The position numbers and the translations under genes are program-made. Below, in pieces: positions 46,894 to 58,480 of a stretch of 64,000 nt of DNA. The notes below the pieces were generated by a model that worked only from the letters and a program-made list of their open reading frames with translations, ran no database searches and had not been told where the DNA came from. This DNA is from Antilocapra americana (lineage: Eukaryota; Chordata; Mammalia; Artiodactyla; Antilocapridae): NCBI GenBank assembly GCA_007570785.1, contig ML660201.1, forward strand, positions 35,888,090-35,952,089, in the 5' to 3' direction. Position 1 is the first letter of the stretch, and each line of letters opens with the position of its first letter.

Positions 46894-47510
46894 AAATAGA
46901 TGGGGAAACAATGGGAACAGTAAGAGACTTTATTTTGGGGGGCTCCAAAATCACTGCAGATGGTGACTGCAGCCATAAAGTTGAAAGATGCTTGCTCCTG
47001 GGAAGAAAAGCTATGACCAACCTAGACAGCACATTAAAAAGCAGAGACATTACTTTGCCAACAAAGGTCTGTCTAGTCAAAGCTATATCCAGTAGTCATG
47101 TGTATGGATGTGAGAGCTGGACTATAAGGAAAGCTGAGTACAGAAGAACTGACGCTTTTGAAATGTGATTTGGAAAAGACTCTTGAGAGTCCCTTGGACT
47201 GCAAGGAGATCCAACCAGTCCATCCTAAAGGAGATCACTCCTGAATATTCAGTGGGAGGACTGATGTTGAAGGTGAAACTCCAGCATTTTGGACACCTGA
47301 TGGGAAGAACTGACTCACAGGAAAAGACCCTGATGCTGGGAAACATTGCAGGTGGGAGGAGAAGGGGATAACAGTGAACAAGATAGTTGGATGCCATCAC
47401 TGACATGATGGACATGAGTTTGACTAGGCTCCAGAGATTGGTGATAGATAGGGAGGCCTGGCACGCTGCAGTCCATGGGGTTGTAAAGAGATAGACACGA
47501 CTGAGCTGAA
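46894..47510 (+). mobile_element. BovB LINE, 5'-truncated, with perfect target-site duplication
   Basis: 617 bp of BovB in sense direction, starting AAATAGATGGGGAAACAATG and ending CTGAGCTGAA. Flanked by identical TTTCACAGAC at 46,884-46,893 and 47,511-47,520. The C-terminal ORF2 frame is interrupted, with open parts at 46,911-47,168 and 47,165-47,371. Confidence 0.95.
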
Positions 47511-47520
47511 TTTCACAGAC

Positions 47521-49658
47521 TACAAGTCCTCCAAGTTCTACATCTTTCAAGGAAACACATTTGCAGCCAAAATATTGAGTGCTTTCTTTTGATTGGGTCT
47601 CATCGAAGTGAAAGGGGGCCTTTAGAGAAGATGGATCCTACTTTAGTTTTCAACATGCTCAGAGATGTTTTTTCCTAAAAAGAAAGGCTCAGTGTGCCTC
47701 GACACTAGCTCTGCAAGGTACTTGTGAGGCTTACAGAAAGAAGTTCTCAAGCATACCTCACTTTTCTGAACTTTAAGGATCAAGTTGTGCTTCTAAATCA
47801 AATACACTCGATCTCTGTGGCTTCCTTAAGGGGCTATTTTGGCAGTTGTTATTTTTTTCATCAAGAAAAACCACATTTCAAAAAGACATGTTAAAGAAGA
47901 GCAAAGAGATGTGATTGTAGCAATATAGCTGCCATGGAAATTACCCCCTTTTCGACACAAACCTCTGCAGTCCGGTCCTCCTTCGTATCTCCAGTGAACC
48001 AGGCTCATTTCTCTTTTGACTGGTGGGTACAGACATGTGTGGACATGCTCAGGTAGGCTTATTGGGGAAGAGCAAGGGTTGCTGTGACTATTGTCTGGCT
48101 TTCATTTATCGTTTCTTTAATATGCACTGAACTAGCATGACAGCCATGGGGTGCCCTGGTAAAAGCGAAGCTCCAAAGCTGCAAGTGAATACAGTGGACC
48201 TTAATGATCATGAAAAGCATGAGGTCTAGAATCAGACCTCCCGGTACTGAATCTCATTTATAAGAAAAAAAACTGGGCTGGTATTTGTCTTGCTTAGGTT
48301 CAGTTTTCTTGAAGAGAATGGAAATGCTACCTCTTCCATTAGGAGGTTACTAAATATTCTAAATGAAATGCCTAGACCAAAGTCCGGGTCTTACTCAGGG
48401 TTAGGTGGGGGTGGCAAATAGTAATATAATCTTAAGATATACATAAAGATCAACTCTTTACAATCGAGACGGTCTGCAAATGTGTACAAATCAAAACATT
48501 AAGAAAATGAAAATGTGAGAGCATCTAAGAATGAGGGCAGGAAAAAGGAAACAAAATCAGCAGCAAAAACCCTACACTGGTGCTATTACACTAACAGTGA
48601 TATGGAAAGCACCACTGACCGAGCAGCTTTTATGCCTAGACTCTCTGTACTGCTTAAACGGTACTTCTTCCAGCTTCTAGAGAAGGGTCCAGCAAGTTCA
48701 TTCCCTCCATGTGCTATGGAGGTTATGTAACGTGTATTTCTGGCAGGGTGGTGCGTGTGGGTGGGTATGAATGCACATGCGTATCCTTGCCACCCTGAGC
48801 CACATGGAAAGAAGCGGCAGTCAAGAGTTTGGAGAAGACAGGGTGTCCATCAAAAGCACATGAAACAGACTGCTTTCTGTCCATCTGTTACTTGCAAAGC
48901 TGAGAAGCTGTGCTCTCTTCTGTAGATCACACTTTTAAATGAGAAATGAGCAAAACTGGAATGTACTTGGAGGTGAGAGACAAGGATGGTGGAAGGACCT
49001 CAGGAAATGCTTACAAAAATGTGTAACAGCTAAAAGAAATGTGGGTGCTGGGCCTGAAGGAGGAGGGAGTTGCACTTGGCAGTTGTCTTTAAACCAAGTA
49101 AAGACACATACGTGGGATGGGGGATGGAGTCATTCTTTAAAACCCTGGAATAGAAAGAAGAGCGACAAAAAGGAGATGGAAGAGATTTGTGTGGAAATCC
49201 ACACAGGAAGTTCCAAAAATGAGATGGGCTCTGGGCTCTGTGTTAGGCATTCATTCAAGCAATACATGCATGGATGTCCTGCCAGCAATCATGTCACTCA
49301 AGAGGCTCCTCACAGTCAGAAGATTAGAGAAGTCAACCTAATTGAAAGAAATGAGTAATAGATCTCCTAAGGTTTACCTGGGCAGATGGCCACCCAAGCT
49401 CATGACTACCTTTCTCAGCTTCCCATGCAGCTAGGAATGTATTTGCAAGTATGATCAACAGGGCAAGAGTGAAAACAGCATGTACACCTCAGACTCTCTT
49501 TTCCCCTACACACTTTCCAGCTGGCTGGAGGACAGATATAATGGCAGGGCAGGAGCTGGGGCAACCACCCAAAATCATGAGACTTACTACAGATGGCAGC
49601 CTGGGTCTCTGACACTTTCACTATATCAACACTCAATTGCTTGGCTGTAGACTATTCC
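47521..49658. other. 2.1-kb repeat-poor tract
   Basis: No repeat recognised. The 139-codon forward open frame at 48,939-49,358 is purine-rich, without domain or splice support; treated as chance. Confidence 0.45.
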
Positions 49659-49790
49659 ATCCTGGAGGAGGGCACGGCAACTCACTCCAGTATTCTTGCC
49701 TGGAGAATCCCAAGGACAGAGGAGCCTGGTAGTCTACAGGCCACAGGGCTGCAAAGAGTCAGACACGACTGAAGGAACTTAGCGTGCGCA
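49659..49790 (+). mobile_element. Bov-tA 3' part
   Basis: Starts 'CCTGGAGGAGGGCACGGCAA' and continues through 'ttcttgcctggagaatccca' to 'agtcagacacgactga'. The tRNA-like head is missing (5'-truncated). Confidence 0.85.
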
Positions 49791-50726
49791 CAGACTATAC
49801 CCTGAGAATGAAATCCACTAGACTGTTTAAATCACTGCTACCAGGGCTACTGTTAGAACAGATGAACAAAAATCCAAATACAGATGCCTAGAAAAGACAT
49901 TGGTTTTCTGAATGACAGACCAGTACTAGAAAATCCAAGTTTCAGAGCAAATGCTAGAACATAATTCAGTCTGTAAATTACTTAAGCATCCCTTCTCAAG
50001 GGGCATTCACAATATTCAGCAGAATATGTAATGTCAGAGATTCTAATTTATATAAATACATATACATGCACACATATATATATACATATATAGAACTTAA
50101 TGTGATGAAAGCTGTGTTTAAGATTGATACCTTTTTTTTTAAGCTCTAACGAGGATATGTAACTTGCATACATTTCCCCCATCACTGAGACTCAAAACAC
50201 CCAGTAGAACAAGCTAAATGTTCTCACAAGCGAGGCAATTATAACTGCATGTTTGAGTCCATAAAATACTCAAGCATGAAAACACAGGTGCAGGAGTGAG
50301 AGATGGGACCCCAGGCTGACCCACATGTGGTTAACTTGCAGAGAGGAAATTTGCTTTTCCCTGGGCTTGATGGCACAGATATCTAATGGGGTGATTTTCT
50401 ACAGTGGAGACTATTTTCAAACTAGCTGATCTACTGATTACATGTTTGATATAAATGCCAAAGAAAGAAAACACGGGCATCATTGAAGAGACAAGAGGGA
50501 AATCTCTTAGATTATCTTACTACTACGGGTGAGATAGAGTCTGAAAATCACTCCAAAATGGAGAGAAACAATGGGATTAAATGAGTAGCAGGGGATGGGT
50601 GACAGTCACCACTGTTGAAGGGAATCATGCCTGGATGGACTCAGATGACTTCTTCCAAAAGTTTACTGCTAGCAAGTAAATCAAGGAGTGATGTGGTAGG
50701 AAGCAATAATCGAGTGGAAACTATTA
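49791..50726. other. Unique tract with TA-rich simple repeat
   Basis: 50,048-50,093 is a TA/CATA simple repeat. Otherwise unassigned. Confidence 0.5.
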
Positions 50727-50905
50727 TTAAAAGCCAATATTTGAGCTATCATTTACATTCACAGGACATTATAAGCAAAGTGTACTACATATAGTTTATC
50801 TCAACAATCCTGCATTGTAAACTATTAATTTGGATAGGCACTTGACAGATGAGGAAACTAAAGCTTACAATTAATTCACCATGTAGTTAATGAGCATCTA
50901 CACAG
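50727..50905 (-). repeat. MIR SINE, antisense
   Basis: 'GACAGATGAGGAAACTAAAG' core with 'tttatctcaacaatcctgca' upstream, in reversed MIR order. Confidence 0.75.
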
Positions 50906-51554
50906 TACTTTGTACAATTACTAACTGAGCAAAAAGGTTAAAGAAAGACAAGGTCTCTGACTTCACAGGCCAACATTATTTCTGCAGAAAGCATGAACTT
51001 GGATTTTAGCAACATTCAGCTCTGCTAGTGTGCTTTAAAAATTTTGTCTGTTACTTTATTAACTTAACAAGAACACTCATCCTACCATAGAGGCTAAGGC
51101 TCCATCAATTTCCTGTCTTCTACCTCCCCTGTGTGACATATTTATCATCCCTGACTGGCCTTCCTGCAGATACCTGTTTGCCTCTGGAACCCCAATCATA
51201 GAACTGCAGCAGAGGCTCTGCTCACTTTTGCTTGTCTGACCACAAATCCTCAGCCATATGGGTTTCCTAACTGGCAGTCCGCTCTCCAGACAGACGGCAT
51301 AACCACCCTGTACACTAGCTTCTATAAACGTAAAGACAGAGAGCAAGTGAGGGGGTTGCTTCCAGCTCTGATCTGGTCAAGATGAGATTTCCCCCTGGGT
51401 CTGAGGGACTGCCTGCCTCTCAGAAGATACTGAGGCGAGGAAAAGAACATGATACCCCTGGAAATCTCCAAGAGAAAGCCAATAAAATCAAAGAAATGGT
51501 GAGACAAGTCAACTAGTTCTGACCTTGTGACCAAGACTGCTGCACTGCATTTGC
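50906..51554. other. Unique tract
   Basis: No repeat recognised. The 89-codon minus open frame at 51,077-51,346 is unsupported. Confidence 0.4.
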
Positions 51555-51765
51555 GGCTGTAAATTCTGGAGTCAAAGAAGACGGATTAAAACCCCACCTC
51601 TTTCTCTTTCCATGCAATTTTGACAAGTCTCTTGACCTCTCTGGGCCGCCATCCCCGCAGTTATAAAATAAGAATCTAACACAGTACTATGGTGAGGACC
51701 AGCTGTGATAAGGCAAATGAACCATGAAAACACTGCCTTGCACGGTCAGAACTCAGCAAATGATG
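51555..51765 (+). repeat. MIR SINE
   Basis: Forward MIR: 'TAAATTCTGGAGTCAAAGAA', 'tttgacaagtctcttgacct', 'cagttataaaataagaat', then the 3' part. Confidence 0.75.
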
Positions 51766-52532
51766 GGGATTAGATGTTTTTCTACTTGACCCTTTTTAAA
51801 GGCTAGTGCCAAAGGCACTTGGTTAGCTCATGCTGGGAAGCTCATAATACATTTAAGTATTCATATTTTCCTACATCTTCCTCCTAGCTAAGACGCCTGA
51901 GGCTGCCAGAAATAATCACACTATTTGTGATCCTATGTTTATGCAACAGAAACGAAATGGAATTTTATGGTCGGCTGTGTTCAACACCAATGCCCACATT
52001 GGTATAATTCCATGCAGTGCTGTGTAACATGAATTTATGCAATATCCAATCCAGAGATGCAGTTCCCAGGCCAACAAAGCTTTACCAAACTATCAGATTT
52101 AAAAGGAAAAAAAAAAAAAAGGAGCAAGACAGGCCCACATCTGTAGATCCCATCTTACAGGAACTTAGCAGTAGCTCTTTCAATGACCTGGAGAGTAACT
52201 CTGATCTTATTCATTTAAAAGGAAGAAGCAGATTTTGGCAGATGAAATGCTTTCCACAAAAAAATGTGTTCCAAATAGCAAAAAAAAAAAAAAGTGAAAA
52301 ATCAAAAACACAAATGAAAAGTAATTGCCATATTTAAGATAAAATAAGTGTTGCCAATTGATAAGAAAGGACAGCAATATAGAAGAGCCATGATTCAAGA
52401 ATTTTAAAATGTTAAGCTGAAAGGTTTCCCTTTGGCGATAAGAACAGGAACTCTATGAGGCTGTTATGGTATTCACCCATCAACCTACAGGGAGTGAAAC
52501 ACTGTGTAGAAATAACATGATCATCACTCTTA
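51766..52532. other. Unique tract with A-runs
   Basis: A-runs at 52,107-52,121 and 52,279-52,293. No repeat family or gene recognised. Confidence 0.4.
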
Positions 52533-52650
52533 TTTTTCTTTGGCTGCATCAGGCAGCACGCTAGCTCTTAAGTTTCCTGACCAGGGATGGAACCTGAGCC
52601 CCCTACAGTGGAAGCGCTGAGTCCTAAGCACCAGAACACCAGGGAAGTCC
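52533..52650 (-). mobile_element. CHR-type SINE, antisense
   Basis: Reversed: 'TTTGGCTGCATCAGGCAGCA', 'ctgaccagggatggaacctg', ending at the reversed head 'caccagggaagtcc'. Confidence 0.8.
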
Positions 52651-53073
52651 CATCTCAGTCATCAGTCTGTAATCTCCTGGCATGGTCTTTGGTCGGGGTG
52701 AGGGGGGATTTTACTACAAAGTACACAGCACTGACTCCATTGCTGCTTTGGTGCTCTTGAAAAATGCCATCAAGGGAGAACATAAACCTAAATACTGTCC
52801 TTCCTGGGTGGAATGGAATGAGGACACAGTCTGGTCAGGAGGTGGCTGGGAAGGCAGCTCTACCAAGCAGAGGCAGGACCTGTGCTTGGAGCAACAACCC
52901 AGCTGGAGCCAGGCACACTGCAGCCTTTCCAAAAGATCTAGTGAGCTGAACTTTACTCGAGAAGAACAGCAGGGAGGACACAGTGGGCAGAACTAAGTAA
53001 GGAAGAAACCTAGTGTCTGTGAACATGCCATCACCTCCCCGCATTAAATGGGACGAACCAGCAATTTGTGCTT

Positions 53074-53282
53074 TTGTGATTTAGTTGCTCAGTTGTGACA
53101 CACTCTTTGGGACCCCATGGACTTGTAGCCCACCAGGCTCCCCCATCCATGGACTTCTCCAGGCAAGCATATCGGAGTGGGCAGCCATTCCCTTCTCCCA
53201 GGGATCTTCCCAATCAAGGAATCGAACCTACATCCCCTGCTTGGCAGGCTGACTCTTTACCACTGAGCCACCTGGGAAGCCC
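53074..53282 (-). mobile_element. Bov-tA SINE, antisense, with target-site duplication
   Basis: Complete reversed SINE from TTGTGATTTAGTTGCTCAG to GCCACCTGGGAAGCCC. Flanked by AATTTGTGCTT (53,063-53,073) and AAATTGTGCTT (53,283-53,293), 10 of 11 identical. Confidence 0.9.
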
Positions 53283-53353
53283 AAATTGTGCTTAACAATA
53301 GTCTATTTATCAAATACTGTCAAGCAAAACTCTAGAAAAATAGATGTCTACTC

Positions 53354-53385
53354 TCTCTCTCTCTCTCTCTCTTTTTTTTTTTTTT
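53354..53385 (+). repeat. (CT)n and T-run microsatellite
   Basis: About nine CT units then 14 T. It lies inside the target-site duplication of the adjacent CHR SINE. Confidence 0.9.
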
Positions 53386-53510
53386 GGTTTGTTTGTTTCG
53401 GCTGCACCAGATGGCTTACAGGCTCTTACTTCCCCATCCAGGATTGAACTCAGGATCTCAGCAATGAAAACACAAAGCACCAACCACTGGATCACCAGGA
53501 AATTCCCAGG
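53354..53510 (-). mobile_element. CHR-type SINE, antisense, with microsatellite tail
   Basis: Reversed CHR body ('TTTCGGCTGCACCAGATGGC' to 'GGATCACCAGGAAATTCCC'). Upstream on the plus strand come a T-run and (CT)n, i.e. an A-run and (GA)n tail in SINE sense. The whole unit, tail included, is bounded by TGTCTACTC at 53,345-53,353 and 53,511-53,519, so the CT repeat belongs to the SINE tail. Confidence 0.85.
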
Positions 53511-53519
53511 TGTCTACTC

Positions 53520-54292
53520 CTTTAAACATTCAAATCATTATGACGTAAATAATTTGGGGGAAAAGTATATCTATCTACTCACTAGATTTTTAGGAGTACT
53601 CACTCCATGAGGTGGGAAGGATAGAAGATGGGACCAGGCAAGCACAATAACTTCCTGCACAGAATTTACATTCCTGATACAGAACTATAAAAAATAATAA
53701 TTTTGGAGTGACTAAAAAAGCAACAAGATAACTTAAGAGACAGCTACAAGAAGGAACAAGCCTGTAAAAGGAGATGCTGGGGGTGAGAAGAAATTCAACT
53801 GGCAAGAGCCAGGAGCAGCAACTTCAAGAGATGGAAAGTAGAGACCAGGTAATGGGAGACTAAGTCAGCAGGAAGGGGTTACGGCGGGAGCCAGATGGCA
53901 AGATTTACTGGGTACCCAGAGGCCTCAGATCCTTTCCCAGCAATGCATGAAGACAGCACACCTTCTCTTATAGGTCCCATTTGCAGTGGTTCAACAGCAG
54001 TATGACCCCTATAACTTAACTTAAATTTTGCAACATCCAGAGATGATGTCCAGCCCCACAAGAAAGAATCACAGGCCACGGTCAATTCAGAGTTTTGAGA
54101 TGTTTTGATTTTCAAATACCCTTCAACATTCTTCCTCCAGTCTTGCTTAGAATTTGTCTCTAGACATTTGACAAGGAAAACAGTTGCTAAGAGCAAGTCA
54201 AAAATAAAGACGGTAACTGGTAACATCCAGTCCTACACCCCAAAGTGAACTGAGGGGATCATCCTTGGGCTATTCTTCATGACACTTCTGAG
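53520..54292. other. Unique tract
   Basis: No repeat recognised. The minus open frame of 115 codons at 53,879-54,226 has no recognised domain. Confidence 0.4.
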
Positions 54293-54322
54293 AAGAGAGA
54301 GGGAGAGAGAAACAGACACCAG

Positions 54323-54324
<2 letters not shown>

Positions 54325-54370
<46 letters not shown>
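54325..54370 (+). repeat. (AC)23 microsatellite
   Basis: 46 bases of uninterrupted AC repeat, preceded by a GA-rich tract (54,293-54,312) and followed by AGAGAGAAAG. Such pure runs are usually length-polymorphic. The open frames over it (both strands) are low-complexity artefacts. Confidence 0.97.
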
Positions 54371-54374
<4 letters not shown>

Positions 54375-54479
54375 AGAAAGAGCCACAACTTTTTGATCAT
54401 CCAAAAATCACCAACATTCTTCCAGATGGAATTTGTTGGAACTAATTTTCCAGTGTCATAGGTCAAATTTTCTTCCAAA

Positions 54480-57336
54480 GTCACCCTTAAAAGCAAAAAG
54501 TCATACAAAACATGAAAACTAATTTATATAAATACAGATCTTGTACACTGAAGTCTTAAAAACACACACATCTGATACAGCCAAGATGGGTGTCGCCATC
54601 ACTTTTTGTACATTCAGCTGTATTTATAGATACAGTGTAGGTAGCTCCGTCTTTATCTTTCTCTATAAATACTTACACTGACGATTGTCAACCAGATCAT
54701 GGAGAATTAAAAGCAATTTGCAGGCGGTTAAAAAAAAAATACCACACGGTCTGTTATTCTATCATCAAATGTGTCAATATCTATGCACCCAGAGTAAGAA
54801 AGGGCATAACTTTAATTAAAACTTGATATTCCATTACTGATAATTCAATGCGCTTTTATTGAGTAGAAACTGGGATACATGAAATCTGTTCCCATAGGAT
54901 ACATAATGAAACAAAGTAAAAATCAGGCACTTCAAATTGTCCCCATGAAAACTTCAATGCTGTTCAAAGTCAAAAGGACATCGCTTTGCAAAGAACCCAC
55001 CCATCTTTCTTCTTAGACACTGCAGCCGAAAGGTCCGAGTAGCAGTGATACCTGCACGGGGTCTGAAGACGTGGGGCTAATGTAGCGCCTGAACAACAAC
55101 CTGTGGCTCATTTTTCAAATGCCCTTCTGTTCATCTCAGGTCACAACTGTAATAGGCAGAGCAATTTAATTCATCACCTTTTGGGCAGGGATCCACACTG
55201 CAAAACCCACATTCAGAGGACAATTTGGCTCAATTAATGGGCCTTTCTCAGAGGACGTTCACGATGAAAAAGCATATGGAACCAGAACGGTGTGTTCTTT
55301 TTACAATGAAATGTTGACTTCCAATCTGGGAAACACACCCTAGGAGGAAATATGGGTTCGTTGGACAATCACTGAATTAACAGAATATGTGGGTTTGTTG
55401 GAAAAATCACTGAATTAATAGGATATGGCCAAAGAAATCTTGCCAAGTCCACCTTGTAAACCAATGTTATTTTAAAAATCTTAAACACAAGGCTTCACAA
55501 TACACCAGGAATGTACAACGTACAAGGAAAATCTCAGTCTTCCTTCCCTAAAAAGAGAACAAGTTCTAGGAACCAATGAGGCTCAGAAGTCTCATGCTTA
55601 TTATGTTAGAAAACAATGCTTTTTCCCTGTGTTATGTGGCATTCCGGTCATGCTTTTGGTAATGTCATAAATGTCACATGAAAAAACGAAAGCTCAGAGA
55701 CAGAGCATTTGGCTTTGGTTATGACACTGCAAGGTTTCTCAATAGCAGCAGCGTTGGTATTTCTGGCCACATTAACTCACTGGTGTGTGTGTGGGCGGAG
55801 GGGGGGGAGCGGGTTCCTGTCCTGTCCTGTCGGACCTTTAGCAGCATCCCCAGCCTCTACCCACCTAAGTGCCAGCAGCAACATACCTCCCTATTCTGAT
55901 AACCACAAATGTCGCCACTGCCAAATGTCTTCAGTAGGGCAAGAAAAAAACAAGAAAATCACCTTTAATTGAGAAGACTGTACTACTGTAATCACACTGT
56001 TTTATACTTAAATGTCACTTGATTACATCTGAAGACTGTCACAATACAGTTGATACCTTTATAAAAACACAGCAAGTCTGTAAAGAGATAAGGCATTTTC
56101 AGCCTTCTTATTTCCAACATCTTTGTAATTTGTAAAACACACCTAAAACCTTTTAAACAGAAGGAAAAACTTAAAGGAAAAAAAAAAGAGAGAGAGAAAG
56201 AAACCACCAGTGTCTTGGTCTTTCTCTACTCTTATTATCAAAGGGGTGATTAAAAAAAAAAAGCTTTCATTTTATGGAGACCACCAAACAACATCCTATC
56301 GTGTAAAAGCTCATAAATTTCAGTAACTGGGTCTAGGAAACATTGGTCCCACTCCTGAAAGATAAATAAATTCCGTCCTCTTGCAGTCTGATACCTGCTA
56401 CGATTTTTCTTTCAATAAATTCAGGTTATTTAATCTGCCCAATAGAAAATCAGAGATTAAAAAATAAAAGGGACCAGGAGGCAAAATGACAAGCTTGATT
56501 TGGAAAATATGATTGGGTTTCAGCCTATGTTCACTTGAGATGGAAAATGGTCACATCCTGTGTGGTTCACATAAATACCCGTTGCCACCTCTGGTTTTCC
56601 TGGGCTCGCAAGCTGGAGCTCCCTTAGAGGAGGGGAGACCAGGCATGCTATGTCAGCATGACTCAAAGGTTTCTGGGGTATGCTCTCAGGGGAAAGAAAG
56701 TCAAGAGGCAACAACACAAGCAGCAGGCTGTAGGCATTAGAGTGAGCTCTGCACCTCTGCTGTGTCCTCTGCTGAGAAGTGAGCTGTGTCACTTAACCCC
56801 TCGCCTCATATCCTTACAGCAGAAGGAAGATGACTAGTAAATCTATCACCTGGCCAATTTACCTTCCTCCACAACTACATGGAAAACTCTCCATCAGAAT
56901 CAGATGGGTGGCCCACAGGGAAAGAACACCCAAGGTACAGAGGGCTCCTGAAAGAGCCCTCTCTCACCACCTCCCAGCCCCCTTCTCTTTGACTACAAAT
57001 ACACTATACTTTGAGAAGTGAAAACACCCAACTTTATCAAATAATTATGACATCTTTACAGACGAATCTTATCTGTTTCTATTAAATGCAAACGACTGCC
57101 AGTACAAGAGGAAGACAATCCAATTTATAAAGCATAGAAATAACACAACTTTAAAAGAGGCCTCAATTTTATAAAGCAAGGAAATCCTATAGTGAGCTTT
57201 TAAACCTAACAGACAAACCACACCATATACAGCCTCAGGGTTGTTTTGTCCCGGTCATGCTCAAAACGCATCAGTTTGCAGACTCAGATGATTAGCAGCA
57301 AACCACAGCCAGTTCCCAAATGAAATCATGTACTTC
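54480..57336 (-). other. Repeat-poor tract, possible 3' UTR of the 57.5-kb exon candidate
   Basis: Apart from one DNA-transposon relic (55,725-55,935), a 78-bp tandem duplication (55,349-55,427) and A-rich patches, this 2.9-kb tract has no repeats. On the minus strand an AATAAA lies at 54,855-54,860. The stretch 54,560-54,700 has a lexically rich, AT-balanced look common in conserved 3' UTR ends. This is only a guess from position and texture. Confidence 0.25.
55725..55935 (-). repeat. Ancient DNA-transposon relic, reversed
   Basis: 'TTTAGCAGCATCCCCAGCCT', 'ctacccacctaagtgccagc', 'cactgccaaatgtcttcag' are the reverse of the family at 40,725-40,905. It contains a G-rich insert near 55,791-55,813. 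Confidence 0.65.
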
Positions 57337-57675
57337 TCAGAACCCAGCCAGCACCACCGCATAAATGGGATAGACGGCTTCTGGCCGACACTCATGGCCA
57401 AGTTCATCCTGCTTCAACGGTACAGGATATAACCCTTCTCCGAACAGCCAAGTGGGAGATTTGCCCGCTTGGCAAAGACAGTCTTCAATAGGCCTCTCCC
57501 CACACTGAGCTCCCAAAGCACACTGGTTAATGGAATTCCAAGGGTCAACTGAGGGTTCTACCTTAGACTGTAGGGCGCGTCGTACAAAGATGACAACAGG
57601 CACAGACCTGTTGTTAGGATCCCACAGATGTACCAGGAGGCCAACCATACTTCCAGTTAGGTAGGCTTTAATTTC
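57337..57675 (-). CDS. Candidate terminal coding exon, protein not recognised
   Basis: I do not recognise this protein. On the minus strand, after a pyrimidine tract (about 57,696-57,719) and a CAG|G at 57,675/57,676, the frame EIKAYLTGSMVGLLVHLWDP... stays open for 112 codons to a TGA at 57,337-57,339, ending YAVVLAGF. The translation is not low-complexity. It has a cluster of four Cys (CALGAQC..., DCLC, then HEC), two Trp in the second half and ordinary codon choice. The segment has about eight CpGs, several times its surroundings. No repeat family explains it. The open frame extends upstream past the acceptor to a TAG near 57,757, so the start is not certain. Alternatives: processed-pseudogene fragment or chance. 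Frames over 100 codons do occur by chance in this window. Confidence 0.35.
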   Translation of the reverse strand, partial: EIKAYLTGSMVGLLVHLWDPNNRSVPVVIFVRRALQSKVEPSVDPWNSINQCALGAQCGERPIEDCLCQAGKSPTWLFGEGLYPVPLKQDELGHECRPEAVYPIYAVVLAGF

Positions 57676-58319
57676 CTGGGGAAGCCCAGCATTTTGAATA
57701 GAAGAAAGACAGAAAAAAACAATTTTTTTTTCTTCTTCTTCATGCCTGAGAAGCTAACATGCCTACCAATGGAAAAGATCAAACGAACAGAACAAAAAAT
57801 AGAAACGGAATCCTGAAATGCAAGTCAGCTGCTTAACTGTGGAGTTTCCTGTCATCAGAAATAGAAGCCAGACACTTGACGGTCATATGAATTCATGCAG
57901 TGACCCGTCTTGAAAGATGGCAAACTATTTTCAAGATAAAAGCTAGACATGGCATGTCACCTGTATGCACTATAACATGGGTCAAAACAGAAACAATGAC
58001 AAGGTCCACGAATCTTGCTTTATTCTCTCCACTTTGTTTTTATTTTCAATCCCATACCGCCATGAACACTGCTAGGACTTCCTGGGGAGAAGGAATGAGA
58101 TAGGTCCTCTAAATAACTGTGGTCCACTTTGAACACTGAACACCATAAAAAGTACTAAGAGTTTAAATGTGGAATAACATCACAAACTGGAATTATAAGG
58201 ATGCATTCAGGTGCTTGAACAGGAGCCAAGGTGAAATTCACCAACCACAACCACTCATTCTACTCCATCACCCATTCTTGGTTTAACCATCCTCAAAATG
58301 CCCTTTCTTCACCCTGTAG
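57676..58319. other. Unassigned tract upstream of the exon candidate
   Basis: Would be intron if the candidate exon is real. A T-rich run is at 57,723-57,731. No further exon is recognised. Confidence 0.35.
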
Positions 58320-58480
58320 ACGGGTACTTCTCCAACTTGAAAGCATCTGTACACCACCTGAGACTCTTATTTTAAAGCAGTTTCTATTCTGATTCTGGGT
58401 GGGGTGCCAAGTTCTTGCAGTTCCAACAAGCTTCCAGGAGATGCTGATGCCCTAGGTCCAAAGATCAAGCTGTGCATAGC
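58320..58480. repeat. hAT-Charlie relic (MER5/MER20-like)
   Basis: 'ACACCACCTGAGACTCTTAT', 'ttctgattctgggtgggg', 'caacaagcttccaggagatg' follow these short palindromic DNA transposons. Confidence 0.65.

Noticed and set aside
48939..49358. 139-codon forward open frame
   Set aside because: Purine-rich and low in stops for that reason. No domain recognised.
53344..53610. 88-codon forward open frame starting with Ser-Leu repeats
   Set aside because: Translation of (CT)n plus a reversed CHR SINE.
54279..54508. Open frames made of His-Thr or Cys-Val repeats
   Set aside because: Translation of the (AC)n microsatellite in both directions.
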